From Rotaria sordida (taxonomy: Eukaryota; Rotifera; Eurotatoria; Philodinida; Philodinidae), in NCBI GenBank assembly GCA_905250125.1, contig CAJNOL010000770.1, positions 1-64,000 of the forward strand: a stretch of DNA of 64,000 nucleotides. The letters run 5' to 3'. Shown here in pieces: positions 46,692-58,047 of this stretch; positions within the stretch are counted from its first letter, which is position 1, and the number at the start of each line of letters is the position of its first letter. The notes beneath the pieces are model-generated. The model did not search any database and had not been told where the DNA came from. It worked only from the letters and a program-made list of their open reading frames with translations. The translations under genes were made by a program, and so were the position numbers.

Positions 46692-48446
46692 TCGAACAGT
46701 TTTCTTATATTTTCTTCCTATTCATTGGAACAGTCGAATCTATGCCATTCTATACACATTTTAAAACATCATCTTTTTTTGTTTTGTTTTGTTTTTTTTT
46801 TTTTTTGTATAAAACCTATTGTTAGACCAGTAGCAGTAGATCAGTGAGTGTGCATCATTATTCCATATCGTTTGTTTTTCTTTTTTTTCCACCATATCAT
46901 ATGCACTATGTGATAAGAAACATTGTCTAAAAAAAAAACAAGAAAATCAAAACTCTTTTTTCTTTTTTTTGTTTTGTTTTTATGTACATTCCGTGTGGTT
47001 GATTTATTTCTTGTGTTTTGTTCTGGGTGCTGATTGCTTAAGATGAAATTTTTTCTTGTTTTTTTTTTTCATCACTGTGTTTTTGTTTATGTATCTATGT
47101 CCACATGATGGATGAGGACACACACCTGAAAATAGAAACAAGAAAAGTGTATATTGTAGTTCATACTCGCCTGTTTGTTTTTTCTTTGCCTATATTGTTT
47201 TCTTTTCTTTTTTTTCAATCAGGTTGTTATCGTTGCTTTTTCTTTTCTTGATTCTTTTTTTTTCTTATGCATATCGCAAACATAATGAAGTCTTCCCGAG
47301 TTTTGATCAACGTCTTTTTCTTTTTTTTTTCTTTTGCTATTTGAACATGTTCATTATTATGCCATAATGTTGTTCACTTGATGATAATCAAAAGGATAAA
47401 TACGTGTAATTTCTTTATTATAAATTCAAGAGAAATACGAGAGATTATTTTATTGAATTATTAATCATAATATATAGTGATGGACATAAGTTTAGAACAG
47501 TTGTATTTTTCGAGTTTTCTTCTCAATGGTAATAGCTGGGAAGAATCTGGACAAAAACATATTTGAATAGTTGGAAGAATTCTCGATTAGGATGGATGAA
47601 TCTGAAAACTTCGATAAAGCTGCTTGAATGAGGATGTCTAGAAAATCAGGACTTACTCAAACCAGTTTTCTGGCAAGGATTTGAAAGTTTTTTGAAAATA
47701 ATTTTATTTAACACAGCGAATAACTCTAAACAGTATGGTATGTCTCAGCTCTCTTCGTGACCTTCCTTCATCGAACTACATTCAATTTATGGAAGGCCAG
47801 AAAGTGTCAAACACGGCAAAATCATTGAAATATTTCATGGAAATCAAAGAAACATATTTCTTGAGTAATTCTATAAATTGATTGCAGTTCGATAAAGGAA
47901 GGCCATGGAGAAAGTCGAGACATTTCATATTGCTCATTCTTCCTAGTTATTACCATTGAGAAGAAAACTCAAAAATACAACTACTCTAAACTTTTTATCC
48001 GTCACTTAGATGAGAATATCCATTCTATGATTCAGTTATTGTAAATACCATATGTCGATTCTTATTGAAATACATTCAAGATGATATGCAAAATGTGGAA
48101 AAAGAATAATTTGTATAATATGTTAGTTAAGTAAAGAAAAAATTGCTTTGAAGTTGGTGAATTGTCTTGTTTTCTCTTTTTATTTTTTGATTAAATTTTA
48201 TTATAAAGAGATGAAAAAAAGAATTGGAACTTGTAATTTAGATTTAAATCTAATGATTTTATTATTCAATATAAAAAGAGCATTAACCTTCACATCTGAT
48301 TTATTAAACTGTCGTTTTCGTTCTTTTTCTGTACTTTTATTATATTATGTTACGGTTGAATGTTTTTTTTCGTTATATTTATGAGTAATAATGAAGAAAT
48401 CGTCGTTTTTTTTATAGAAGAATATAAATAATCATTAATTTGATGC
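46692..48446. other. 3' flank of the ETV6-like gene and intergenic region
   Basis: T-rich sequence with GTTTT runs up to about 47350 may be the 3' UTR. A Tc1/mariner-like miniature element follows at 47477-48008 (listed). Before the next gene, a TTTATAG acceptor-like site lies at about 48410. Confidence 0.5.
47477..48008. mobile_element. Tc1/mariner-like miniature element
   Basis: TIRs of about 65 bp: the left end reads agtgatggacataagtttag, then aacagttgtattttt; the right end, inverted, reads AGTGACGGATAAAAAGTTTA, then gagtagttgtattttt. A gttttcttctcaatggtaat block is identical in both arms. The GTGRYGGA-x-AAAAGTTTAG start and the AT-rich insertion site fit Tc1/mariner elements. About 530 bp, non-coding; the TA duplication is not exact as I read it. 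Confidence 0.75.
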
Positions 48447-49016
48447 ATGACCTATGAGCATTTTAAAACAATGGCAACAGCTCAATCTGAAACAAAACGT
48501 TATTTAATCGAAGAAAAATATTTATCATTAGATAATAGATTTACTATTACAGATGATTCGGGAAATATTCATTATAAAGGTAATTCAATATTCTTTGCAA
48601 TAGGTGATAAACTTGTACTTACTGATGAAAATGGAAATGAGGTAATTAGAATTCGTCAAGAAAATTTTCATATTCGTCCAACATATAGATTATATTCTGC
48701 TCGTTTGGATGGTACTGAACGTCAAATAGCATTAATAAAAAGAACTGGTCCATTACGACAACATAAATTAGAAATTAGTTCTGATAATGGTGAATATATA
48801 TTACAAAAACAAGGTGGTGTATCCTCTAAAGAATTTACTTTAATAAACGATGATAATACGATAGCACTTATAACAAAAGACGCTTCGCCTACAAAAAGTT
48901 TTTATTGGGTAGATATTAAAGATAACAAAGAAAATCATTCTTTTATATTAGCTAGTGTGATTGTTCTTGCATGTGTAGAACGTTCACCAAGTGGTCATAT
49001 ATTAATGCCACGTTGA
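48447..49016 (+). CDS. LURP-one-related (LOR/Tubby-like barrel) protein
   Basis: Intronless, 189 residues (181 if the ATG at 48471 is used). The whole protein is a LOR domain, the beta-barrel fold shared with Tubby and phospholipid scramblases: KRYLIEEKYLSLDNRFTITD, then GNSIFFAIGDKLVLTDENGN, then the repeated strand pattern to ERSPSGHILMPR. LOR proteins are common in plants (LURP1, pathogen-response) and in fungi and bacteria, and scattered in animals; the biochemical role is unknown. The lack of introns contrasts with most other genes here and would fit retroposition or horizontal acquisition, but codon use looks local. Single-domain, no signal peptide. Confidence 0.75.
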   Translation: MTYEHFKTMATAQSETKRYLIEEKYLSLDNRFTITDDSGNIHYKGNSIFFAIGDKLVLTDENGNEVIRIRQENFHIRPTYRLYSARLDGTERQIALIKRTGPLRQHKLEISSDNGEYILQKQGGVSSKEFTLINDDNTIALITKDASPTKSFYWVDIKDNKENHSFILASVIVLACVERSPSGHILMPR

Positions 49017-52000
49017 ATTGAAATCAAGTATAAAAGAAAGAACATTCTACTTTCTATATAATTAATATTGTTCAATTAATTTTATATATATACACATTTT
49101 TTTTTATATGGTATGATATCAAAAGACTATTAAATATCATTGAAAACACATCGAATATAGATTTACAACATATATATTTATTTAATAAATACATAAAAAT
49201 TATGTTGTTTTTGCACTTATTGCGCTTCCTGCAATAAATACTTACGTTTCTACGTCATACAATTATTATTGTTTGAAAACACAATAAATTCTTTTACGAT
49301 TTTCACTAGATTTTTATTCGTCCTACATTATTCATAATATGATTTAATTAGTTTGTAAAATTGAAGAAAAAAGATTTTAATGCTATAAAAGCATTGCTTT
49401 TTTTTAAAAACCTATATTGCTACAAATTCGAATAATATTATTTTTAGAAATTATTTGAAACGGATAATATAAATAAACTTTCGAATAAGATAGAATATTA
49501 GAAAATATTCTTTTTTCTTGATATTTTTTTAATGCCAAATGAAATATACATAAATATTTACTTGTGCACGATCCACTGTGCATTGATTATTTGCAGGAAA
49601 AGAAATTAGCAAATCAGCAGACATTACAACAATCAAGATGTAGTCGTGGATGTAGAAAAGACTCAGATCCACATCATCCATACCCTCTGTTCTTCCAAAT
49701 AATCAACGAAAGTAAATCATCATAGTAGAAAATTGCTAATAGGAATATATTGTTTATGTAATTAACGAACAGTAAATGCTCAGAAGTGAAAATTATATTG
49801 TTTCCAGAAAGAAAAACAATCAAAATTCAAAAAATAATCAACGAACAGTAAATTGTATAAACTGAATATTTGCTATAACGAATAATTGAAATTCTTTTCT
49901 ATTTGCTATATACAATTTTTACCAGAAATGAAAATCTACTGATAAGATATATTCTCTGTAAAATTCATATACTTAAAAACAAGGATTCGACAAAATTATT
50001 TTTATTTTGAATATCTATTTATAAAATTAGTTTTGTTTTCTTATATAAATCTTAATGTGTTTTTTTAAATATTTTCTAGTTTTCACCATGTTTCATTAAA
50101 TATATAATTTTCATGATTAGTACTACATAGTACAACTTCTGCAGAATATCTTAAACCTAGAATCGCTGATACAGGATGTCCTAAAAAGAGACGAAAGAAT
50201 CTAACATTCAAATAGATAATTGTCATTTGAATTCCAGTGTTATCATCCAACCTTTACTCTCAATTTTTGAATCTTGTTCTTATATATAAATTTTTTTGCT
50301 TATCATCTTTTTACTATCTATGCCAGCATTAGATTCATTTTAAATATAGTGTTTGATTTAAGAAAAACGAATTAGAAAATAACTTTCAAGTGAACGAATA
50401 CATATTGATGTTGATTTAATGAAAAATATAATTTAAACAAGTTTTTCTTTTTTTTTTTGTTTTATTCGAAATGGACAAATCAAGTCAAATACAACTTAGT
50501 AATATATTTGTTAGACAAGTGTTACTGTTGAAAAAAAAATCTTTCTATTATTAGGATAATACACAGTTCAAATAGTAATGGGTTGAGATCACAATGATCA
50601 ATGTATATTAGTAAAATTTTTTCAATATAATTCTTCATCTTAAAGATCTTGTCAATATCATCATTTGTTAATGGCATCTGAGCGAACAAAGAAAGAGACA
50701 GCTTATATGCTGATGGATATGTTGAGCCTCTAATCTGATGAAAGGAAAGACATTCTCAATATATAAATTGAATCGATATCGTTAGGTCGTACTTCCACTC
50801 AGTACATAATTAAATACGAACGTGAATTTTGTTCAAACAATTTCATTAGTGACATTTGAAACCAAAAACAAAAAAAAGAAGAACGGTTATTGAATATGTA
50901 AAACTTATGTAGAAGAATCAATTGTGAAGATAATGTCTATTTGCATGATTGATAGAATATTCAATTATTGATATTGCTTCTGTAAGAGTAACCATCAATT
51001 CAAGAAATGGACAATTAAAGAACGTGTCTAGCAATAGCAAATTTGACGGATTCCTTCATCGTTCGTGAGAATGACGATGATGAAGATAAACTATTTTTCA
51101 TAAATCTTTAATTGGCTTTGCTAATATTGTAATCCATATAATAATTGACATTGATAATGGCCTTGAATCCTTATTTATATAGTATATGAATTACACCTGT
51201 TATTTTTTAGCATTAAAAGTCTTCTAAATATTAGTATAGAAGAGAAGCTATAATCAAGACAATATTACAATAAATTCTTTATTGGGTATGAGCAATTGCA
51301 GACCAATTACAACATGATAACCGCCAGTAGCTAATGCCAAACAAGTTTAATGGTATGCATACGCGAATGCTTACTGAACATACACATTATTTATGATATA
51401 TTTGTTCGCATATTCTTCTAGAATCGATGTTGTTGTTATTTGCTATCGGTTCTTTTATATGTATGTTCTTTTCTTTCTTACATCATCATTTTGTTCTTTA
51501 ATATATGTACCGTTTGTTCTATGACTATTGATCATTTCAGTATGTTTGCCACGTAAGCATGCATATTGTACTCGAACGATAGTCTATTTTTCTCTTCAAG
51601 AGATCACGTTCACTTCTATAATAACTTATATCACAATAACCAGACATACCGTGATTGACATACCACACGCGCGTTCTATCTTAAGACATCATATTAGTTG
51701 GCTAGAGCAAGTGAGATAAGTTCATCTACCATCCTTTTTTTTTTCTCTCTTTCTGTCTTTCTTTTCTTTAAGATATATTATAGAATGATGATCAGACAGA
51801 CATTCATCGACGAAAGATTTTTCTTCGTTGCATTTTTCTTTATAGGTTTGTTGTTGAATCATTTGCTTATCATTATAAAGAACGGACAGCTCATACATAA
51901 TATATACATACAGTAACTTGCATAATCATTTTTGTGACTGGCTATATATTTAGACCATACATCACCAGGACATCGTTAAAAAAAAGAGAAAGACGATATT

Positions 52001-52316
52001 TAAGAAAAAAAAACTCGAACAAGTTACCCTTTTCGGTAAGTTACAACAAGTAAACGTCGATCGTTTTATATCGATATCTCTCGAGAGAATACAAGATAGA
52101 CACAATCGATGACTGACAGACGATCTTCGACCATGAAGAACATAAGAGAAGGATATTCTCGAATGAGTATATGCTGAAACCTTGATCTGTCTTCTTTTTG
52201 GTATTCACTGATAGTTATACCTTACTTCGATATTCTGGATAACAAGTAAATTGCGCGCTTCTTGCTTACTCTGATATATTTTCAGTTTTTTGTCTACTTG
52301 TACGTTCGATTATCGA
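49017..52316. other. Intergenic region without recognised genes
   Basis: About 3.3 kb, very AT-rich. Three spaced near-identical 18-mers (aatcaacgaacagtaaat type) occur at about 49700, 49760 and 49835. Frames at 51528-51916 have no supporting codon structure. TATTTTCAG at about 52276-52284 is an acceptor-like site just upstream of the next ATG. Confidence 0.55.
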
Positions 52317-54523
52317 ATGGCTGCGTTCGGTATCTCATTTCCTAAACTTACTTTATGTCGAACACCAACATCGAAAGCTGATACTAGTACTATTTCAACA
52401 ACACCGACAGCAACAACAACACCGACAACAACAACAACAACACCAACACCAACGACTGGTGCTCGAACTCTTTCTCTTTCAATTAAAAATATACCAAGTC
52501 AATCACTTCATTATGATATTTCAACAACAACAATAAAAAAGAAAGCAACATCATTTGCTACAATTCTTGCTATTGATGGTGAGACTAAACAGTTGCCGAA
52601 AACTTTATCTGTTTTCAATGAACTTCAACTTGATGATGATGATAAAAGTAATAAACATTCTTTGTTTTTTTTTCTATACAAACAAAAAAAGGAAATATCC
52701 TTGTACATGTCTAGAATCTGGAAACATTGATGAAAACAGAAGACGAGAAGAAAATTCAAGTAATATTATTGTTCCCTCATCATTATCTTCTTTGGATACT
52801 ATTGATTATCGTTCTGATATTCGATTTCTTGCTAATACTGATTCAAAAAAATTCTTACATGATTCTAAAAATAAAGAAAAACATTTAATACAAGAACAAC
52901 GATCAAATCATACATTTACATCACCAACATCAAGTTTAAGTAATGAATCATCATCAAATGATTTACATTTAACATTATCAACAATATCAGTCGATTTACC
53001 TCAACTTAAATATGCTATTGAAAAATTTCTTGCCGATGATGATGATGATCCAGTTTATCAAATAGCTGAAGAATTTTCATCTGTTTATTCTCTTTATCAT
53101 CAAGGTAGAAGTATTCAAATTTTTCTTTTTTTTTTTTTGTGTGTAGTATCATTTATTTTTCTTAATATTATAGATTACAATGGAAATGCTCATAAATCAA
53201 ATGAAACAACATTGAATATACAACATCATCAACACGATAAAATTGATAGTATAGAATTTAATCTAATGTATAAGACAAATACCAATGATGAAATATTATC
53301 TCATCCTCCATCGATATCAAATAATATGAAATGGTATGTAAGTGAATTACGAATCAATCGACCATTAATTTATTGTACACAATGGACCAATGGACAACAA
53401 CGAGGAAACAATCGAAAATTAAGTCATTCAGCACATGATCTTAAACAATTTTATAATACTATAAATTGTTCAGAAAATGACAAATATACAACAGCAATAA
53501 GTAATACAGATGATATTACTTATTCGACTTTATCATTAGACTATTTAAATAATCAACAACAACAACAACGTCGCCATCAATCTGATGATAATATTCTTCT
53601 TAATAATCGTTTATCATATACAGACGATGACGATGATCTTAATAATTTACATAGTGATGAAGATGATCAACATTTATCACGTATGTTTTATTTATTATAA
53701 TTAAGATTTATTATTTAAAATTTTTCTAGCATTAATTATTCAAAGAACATTAAATCGATCACTTGGTAAAGATGATACATTAATTAGAAATGAATCCGTT
53801 AAAAAGAAATTATTTGATATATTAAATGATGATGAACTTGAAAATGCATGTCTTGAAGATATGAGTCAAGAATTTGAAAAACTGTCTCTCACTCATCATC
53901 ATCATCATCGTGATCTTTCAATAATTAATTCATTTTCATCATCATCTGATGATGTTGTCTATTCGTCATCTCCAAATGAATTTCATTTACCATATTCTCT
54001 ACCAGTTCTACTACTTTCATCTTCTTATAATGAAAATCTTTCAACAAATATAAATAATACTACAGAATGTTATTTCAGTCGATCACGTTTAACTACTACA
54101 AGTCTCGATAAAATTCCACTCAATCACAATGCATATGATCATAAATTTTCATCATATCATTCACGTCCATCATATGAAAAAACTGTACCATCATGGTCTA
54201 CATCACCATTACCGCAATGGCGTACAGATGATCAACTGTCGATGGTATCAGTATTAAAAAAACATTCATCTAAAAATGATGATTATCTAAATGGTATCGA
54301 TACTATTGATCCTAATCGATTATTAAGAACAAAAGTTACTGAGTATGGCGTTAAAAAGAATAAATATAGAGAAAAGTATAATCATCATCATCATCATCAT
54401 CGGAAAGAACAAAAGCATGTAAGCTATTCATTATTGAATACATCGACACCATTAGTCGATGATTCTACGACAATTCTACCTATTATTCAAGATAAATCAT
54501 CAAATATTCTTATGTTTATTTAG
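52317..54523 (+). CDS. Uncharacterised Ser/Thr/Asn/His-rich protein
   Basis: Four exons fit in phase: 52317-52647, 52715-53104, 53174-53680, 53730-54523, giving 673 residues. I recognise no domain. It has a Thr/Pro-rich N-terminal run coded by (ACA)n, poly-Ser, poly-Asp and two poly-His patches, and a few more ordered segments that might be conserved (LPQLKYAIEKFLADDDDDP, SVKKKLFDILNDDELENACL). The start is the ATG at 52317; the frame is open upstream to a TTG, but a TATTTTCAG acceptor there suggests a leader junction. The low-complexity make-up indicates a largely disordered, probably intracellular regulatory or cytoskeletal protein; that is only inference. Confidence 0.65.
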
Positions 54524-56310
54524 AAAAGAAAGTTTTTTTTCTTCTTCGTTTTTGATTTTTTTTTTGCTTGTAATTTATCATCAGTATTTCCGCGTCATAT
54601 AAAAACGTGCAATCACAAATGCTTTGTTTTTTTTGTAAATCGATTAGGAACAGTATATGAAATTTTTTTTTTTTTGTTGTATTCATGAACGCAACCAATA
54701 AGTGATGAGAATTTCCGTTTGTTTTTCTTGTATTGTTACTGCACCATGCTTAGAAATTTTCTTGCAAATCATCTGTATTACTTATAGTTTAGTCTAGTTG
54801 ATGAGTTATTAATTAAGAAGTAATTTATTTCCATACAAATAGACAGACGACATTTGAATGCAGTATAGTTAGACTTCGCTAATTTACCATTGTATTCTTC
54901 ATAATAAATTGATACTTCATTATTTATATATGAATACAAGGCCAAGAAATATCAGACAAGAATGCGCTAATTTGTACCAGATGATAAATATGTTCTACAT
55001 ATATATTCACACTCACTGAGTATGACTATGAAGGACATCGTGATAGTATATGTCTCGACGGATGATTCTTCAGCTGTTCTGTTTTTATCTCGGTCTTTGA
55101 TGTATAACACTTGCAGTATTTCAAATTTGGAATATTATTTTTTGAATTAATTGCTCATTTTTAGTTGATTGTAAGACAAACAGATTTATTGTATTTAAGC
55201 TTTTACCCGCAAAAAAAAAGTTAATTTTTTGTCAAAAATATGAAACTTGAGATATAAGTGTATGAGAAGATAGTCGGAGGTCTGATCTTTCATAAATGAC
55301 ATGATTTTTTTATTTGGTACATCTTTTTTTTCTCACAAAAAATTTCCATCATTTTCTACTTGAAAAATATGATTTTTTTTTCAGATAAAGTGGAAAATCT
55401 TTTGCACTTTTTCCTCAGTTTATGGTTTTTTGATTGTACATCCCAAAATTTTCGAATGAGCTTCATTGTAGCCAATGGTTTGTTTGTTTGTTTGTTTGAA
55501 AGAGTATGTCAAGATACAGGACATGACAGAGTCTCTTTCCTTTAAACTAAACTTTGTTATTATTATATAAAAGAGTAGCTTTATAACAAAAGCGCCATTT
55601 TTTGAGATATTGAACTTTTCATCCATTTTCTCTTCTTAGCAAATAAGAATTTAAAAATGAGAAAGTGGCTCTGACATGCTCTTTCAAACAAAAAATTACG
55701 TATATAGAATGTGAAGATCCGTAGAGAATTGTGAGTTGTCAAATCAGCTATGCTAAGCCTTGTTTATTGAATGTCTTCCAAAAACGTCACTGCATAGGGC
55801 TGAAAATCTTACAATAGCCTCTCAACCCCAGACCCAATATATCCTGAAAATTTCAGGCGATTTGAATATACCTAGCTCAAGATCGATTTTTGAGAGCGAC
55901 TCTTAAAAAATTATGATGATTTTGTAAAAGATGAGCATAACCAATAGTCAATAATGAAATGATTCAATCAATATTTCTTTGTCCAATTAATCTTACAAGA
56001 TAATCTTTAACAATATAATCATTTTGTATATATATGGTGGATGATAAATATTTGAACTAAAACAAATTATTAAAGTAAATATAAAAATAAAATTGGTTGG
56101 CGCGTTCAACGAAAAAAAACGAATAAAGAAAGTAGAAATTAAAAAAAATATATATTGATGGATTTATTTTTTTTCTTCCATCTTCTAAAAAAAGAAAATT
56201 TCACAATGAAAAAAAAGAATCATTCTTCATATCATTATTAATATTCAATGAAACTAATTGGCGAGATTTTGTAATTCTTTCACAATAAATACTAAATCAT
56301 CATTTATCAT
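54524..56310. other. Intergenic region
   Basis: T-rich 3' flank of the preceding gene, then AT-rich sequence with a (GTTT)n tract at about 55477-55497. No coding exon supported. I see weak inverted similarity but no clear element boundaries. Confidence 0.55.
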
Positions 56311-57345
56311 ATGGATTATAATCAAGAAAACAGTGATGGTAATAATTCGATATTAATATTTAATCAACCGAAAAATTCCTTACGTTTTACATCATCAACT
56401 ACATCAACATTAAATTCAACATCGAAAACAAATTCTCTTATAATATCAAAACAATCCAATATTAACATTGATTATTCAATGACTCGAACTAAATCATTAC
56501 GCAAACGCTATTATCAACAAAAACAAAAACAAATAGAACATTGTAGTTCATCTTATTCAACAGCAACAACTAGAAGTATATCACCTTCTACTATAACAAT
56601 AATGAAAAAAAATGAACATGAACAAAACTCATTAAAAAAATTTTCTAAAATACAAAAACAAGAAGCTCGACCATTAGGTATTTGTTTACGTAAATGTATT
56701 CAATGTCGACAACTCAAACATATTCTATTAGCTGAATGTACTGTATGTTATCGAATGACAGATGTTGACTTAAAAGATTGTAAATGTCAAATACTTACAA
56801 ACAAGAATATTATCGATCATTTTATTTGTTCTATATGTAATAGTAAATTAACAGTCGATGAATATATTATTTGTGCTAATCGAACATGTCAAACAACATT
56901 ATCTGCATTGATAAATAAAGAAAGTCTTAATGAAATTGAAGAAAAATCTGTTCTTTCTACTATTCTTACAAATATATATTATCCGAAATCAACACATAGA
57001 ACAGTTGCTATACAAGTTAATACATTAATCAATTTACCATTACTTCAAAGATTTTTACCAACTATTATAGATGATGAAAATGAAGAATCATCATCATTAT
57101 CATGGTCAAAACATGATTTAGATTGGACAATAATTACATCATCGAATTCTTCAGATATATCTTCTATGAGTAATGATAGTAATATGAATATATCATTGAA
57201 TAATATTACAAGGACTATGACAACTGCATTTAATTCAAATCAACCAACAAAATTAACTTTACGATCTGAAAATAAATTACGACAACATCAGTTACAAGTT
57301 CGTCATTTATGTATAGACAGTAGTGGACAAAAAACTCCATTGTAA
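56311..57345 (+). CDS. Uncharacterised Cys-rich putative zinc-binding protein
   Basis: A 344-codon open exon. The N-terminal 125 residues are Ser/Thr/Asn-rich. A Cys-rich block follows at about 125-200: CLRKCIQCRQL, AECTVCYRM, DCKCQ, FICSICNSKL, ICANRTC. Repeated CxxC spacings suggest two or more zinc-binding knuckles, but no named finger class fits. The rest is Ser/Asn-rich. The frame ends at TAA (57343-57345), where TT-GTAAAG is a possible donor, so it may be the first exon of the gene that resumes at 58048; phases do not join directly, so an extra exon would be needed. An inverted-repeat element begins about 12 bp after the stop. Confidence 0.6.
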   Translation: MDYNQENSDGNNSILIFNQPKNSLRFTSSTTSTLNSTSKTNSLIISKQSNINIDYSMTRTKSLRKRYYQQKQKQIEHCSSSYSTATTRSISPSTITIMKKNEHEQNSLKKFSKIQKQEARPLGICLRKCIQCRQLKHILLAECTVCYRMTDVDLKDCKCQILTNKNIIDHFICSICNSKLTVDEYIICANRTCQTTLSALINKESLNEIEEKSVLSTILTNIYYPKSTHRTVAIQVNTLINLPLLQRFLPTIIDDENEESSSLSWSKHDLDWTIITSSNSSDISSMSNDSNMNISLNNITRTMTTAFNSNQPTKLTLRSENKLRQHQLQVRHLCIDSSGQKTPL

Positions 57346-58047
57346 AGGATCTCAGTAATTAAGACAAAGAGAATTATGATGATTGACACCTGGTTTTTTT
57401 TGCATTACACTTTTTAACCTGAAAAGGATTGTTTACTCAATTTTGTACTAGCTTCTTATCAAATACATGGTTAATTCTTGATGTTCTTGAGTGAAACTGA
57501 AGTTCAATCTTATGTTCATTCTTTACTCAAAAAGATAAGTTCATTTGCTTGAATATTAGCATCTGCAGATATTTTTGAATCTTTCACCTCATCAATATGA
57601 AGGTCATAGCTCATCACATAGTTTGCTTATGAAACTTGTAGTCGATAATATCCATCTGTAGATGTAGTTTTTCTAAGAGTTTGAACTTTATTCATTGTCA
57701 TCTCAAAAGGACACCACATGGTTTATTTTCCCACATTAACAACTATAGTACTAGAGAGAGTTGATGAACGTCAATGACATTAGTTGTGTGGATAGCTGGG
57801 ATACAATGCTACATAATGAGCTGTTAACTGACCTAGAAAGCTCATCGTTTCTGCAGCTATGAAGTTCAAAGGGTGTATAGGTGCCATTCATCATAATTCT
57901 CTTTGTACTTAAGCAATCATAGCAGAATTGTGTCTTTCAGTATCTATAATGGCTGACACTCTCTAAGGCAAAGACTTTTGTTCACTACTGTAATTTTCAG
58001 CAGACTATAAGAAAATAATAAATTTTCGTGTTTGTTCTTTATTATAG
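57346..58047. other. Stretch between Cys-rich exon and next gene, filled by an inverted-repeat element
   Basis: Most of it is the element at 57357-57913. The remainder ends with TATTATAG, the acceptor of the exon at 58048. If this is an intron, the element is intronic; if not, it is intergenic. Confidence 0.5.
57357..57913. mobile_element. Miniature inverted-repeat element
   Basis: The left end taattaagacaaagagaatt then atgatgattgacacc pairs with the right end, which read inverted is cttaagtacaaagagaatta then tgatgaatggcacc: about 35 bp with few mismatches. The body is 557 bp and non-coding. Confidence 0.7.
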
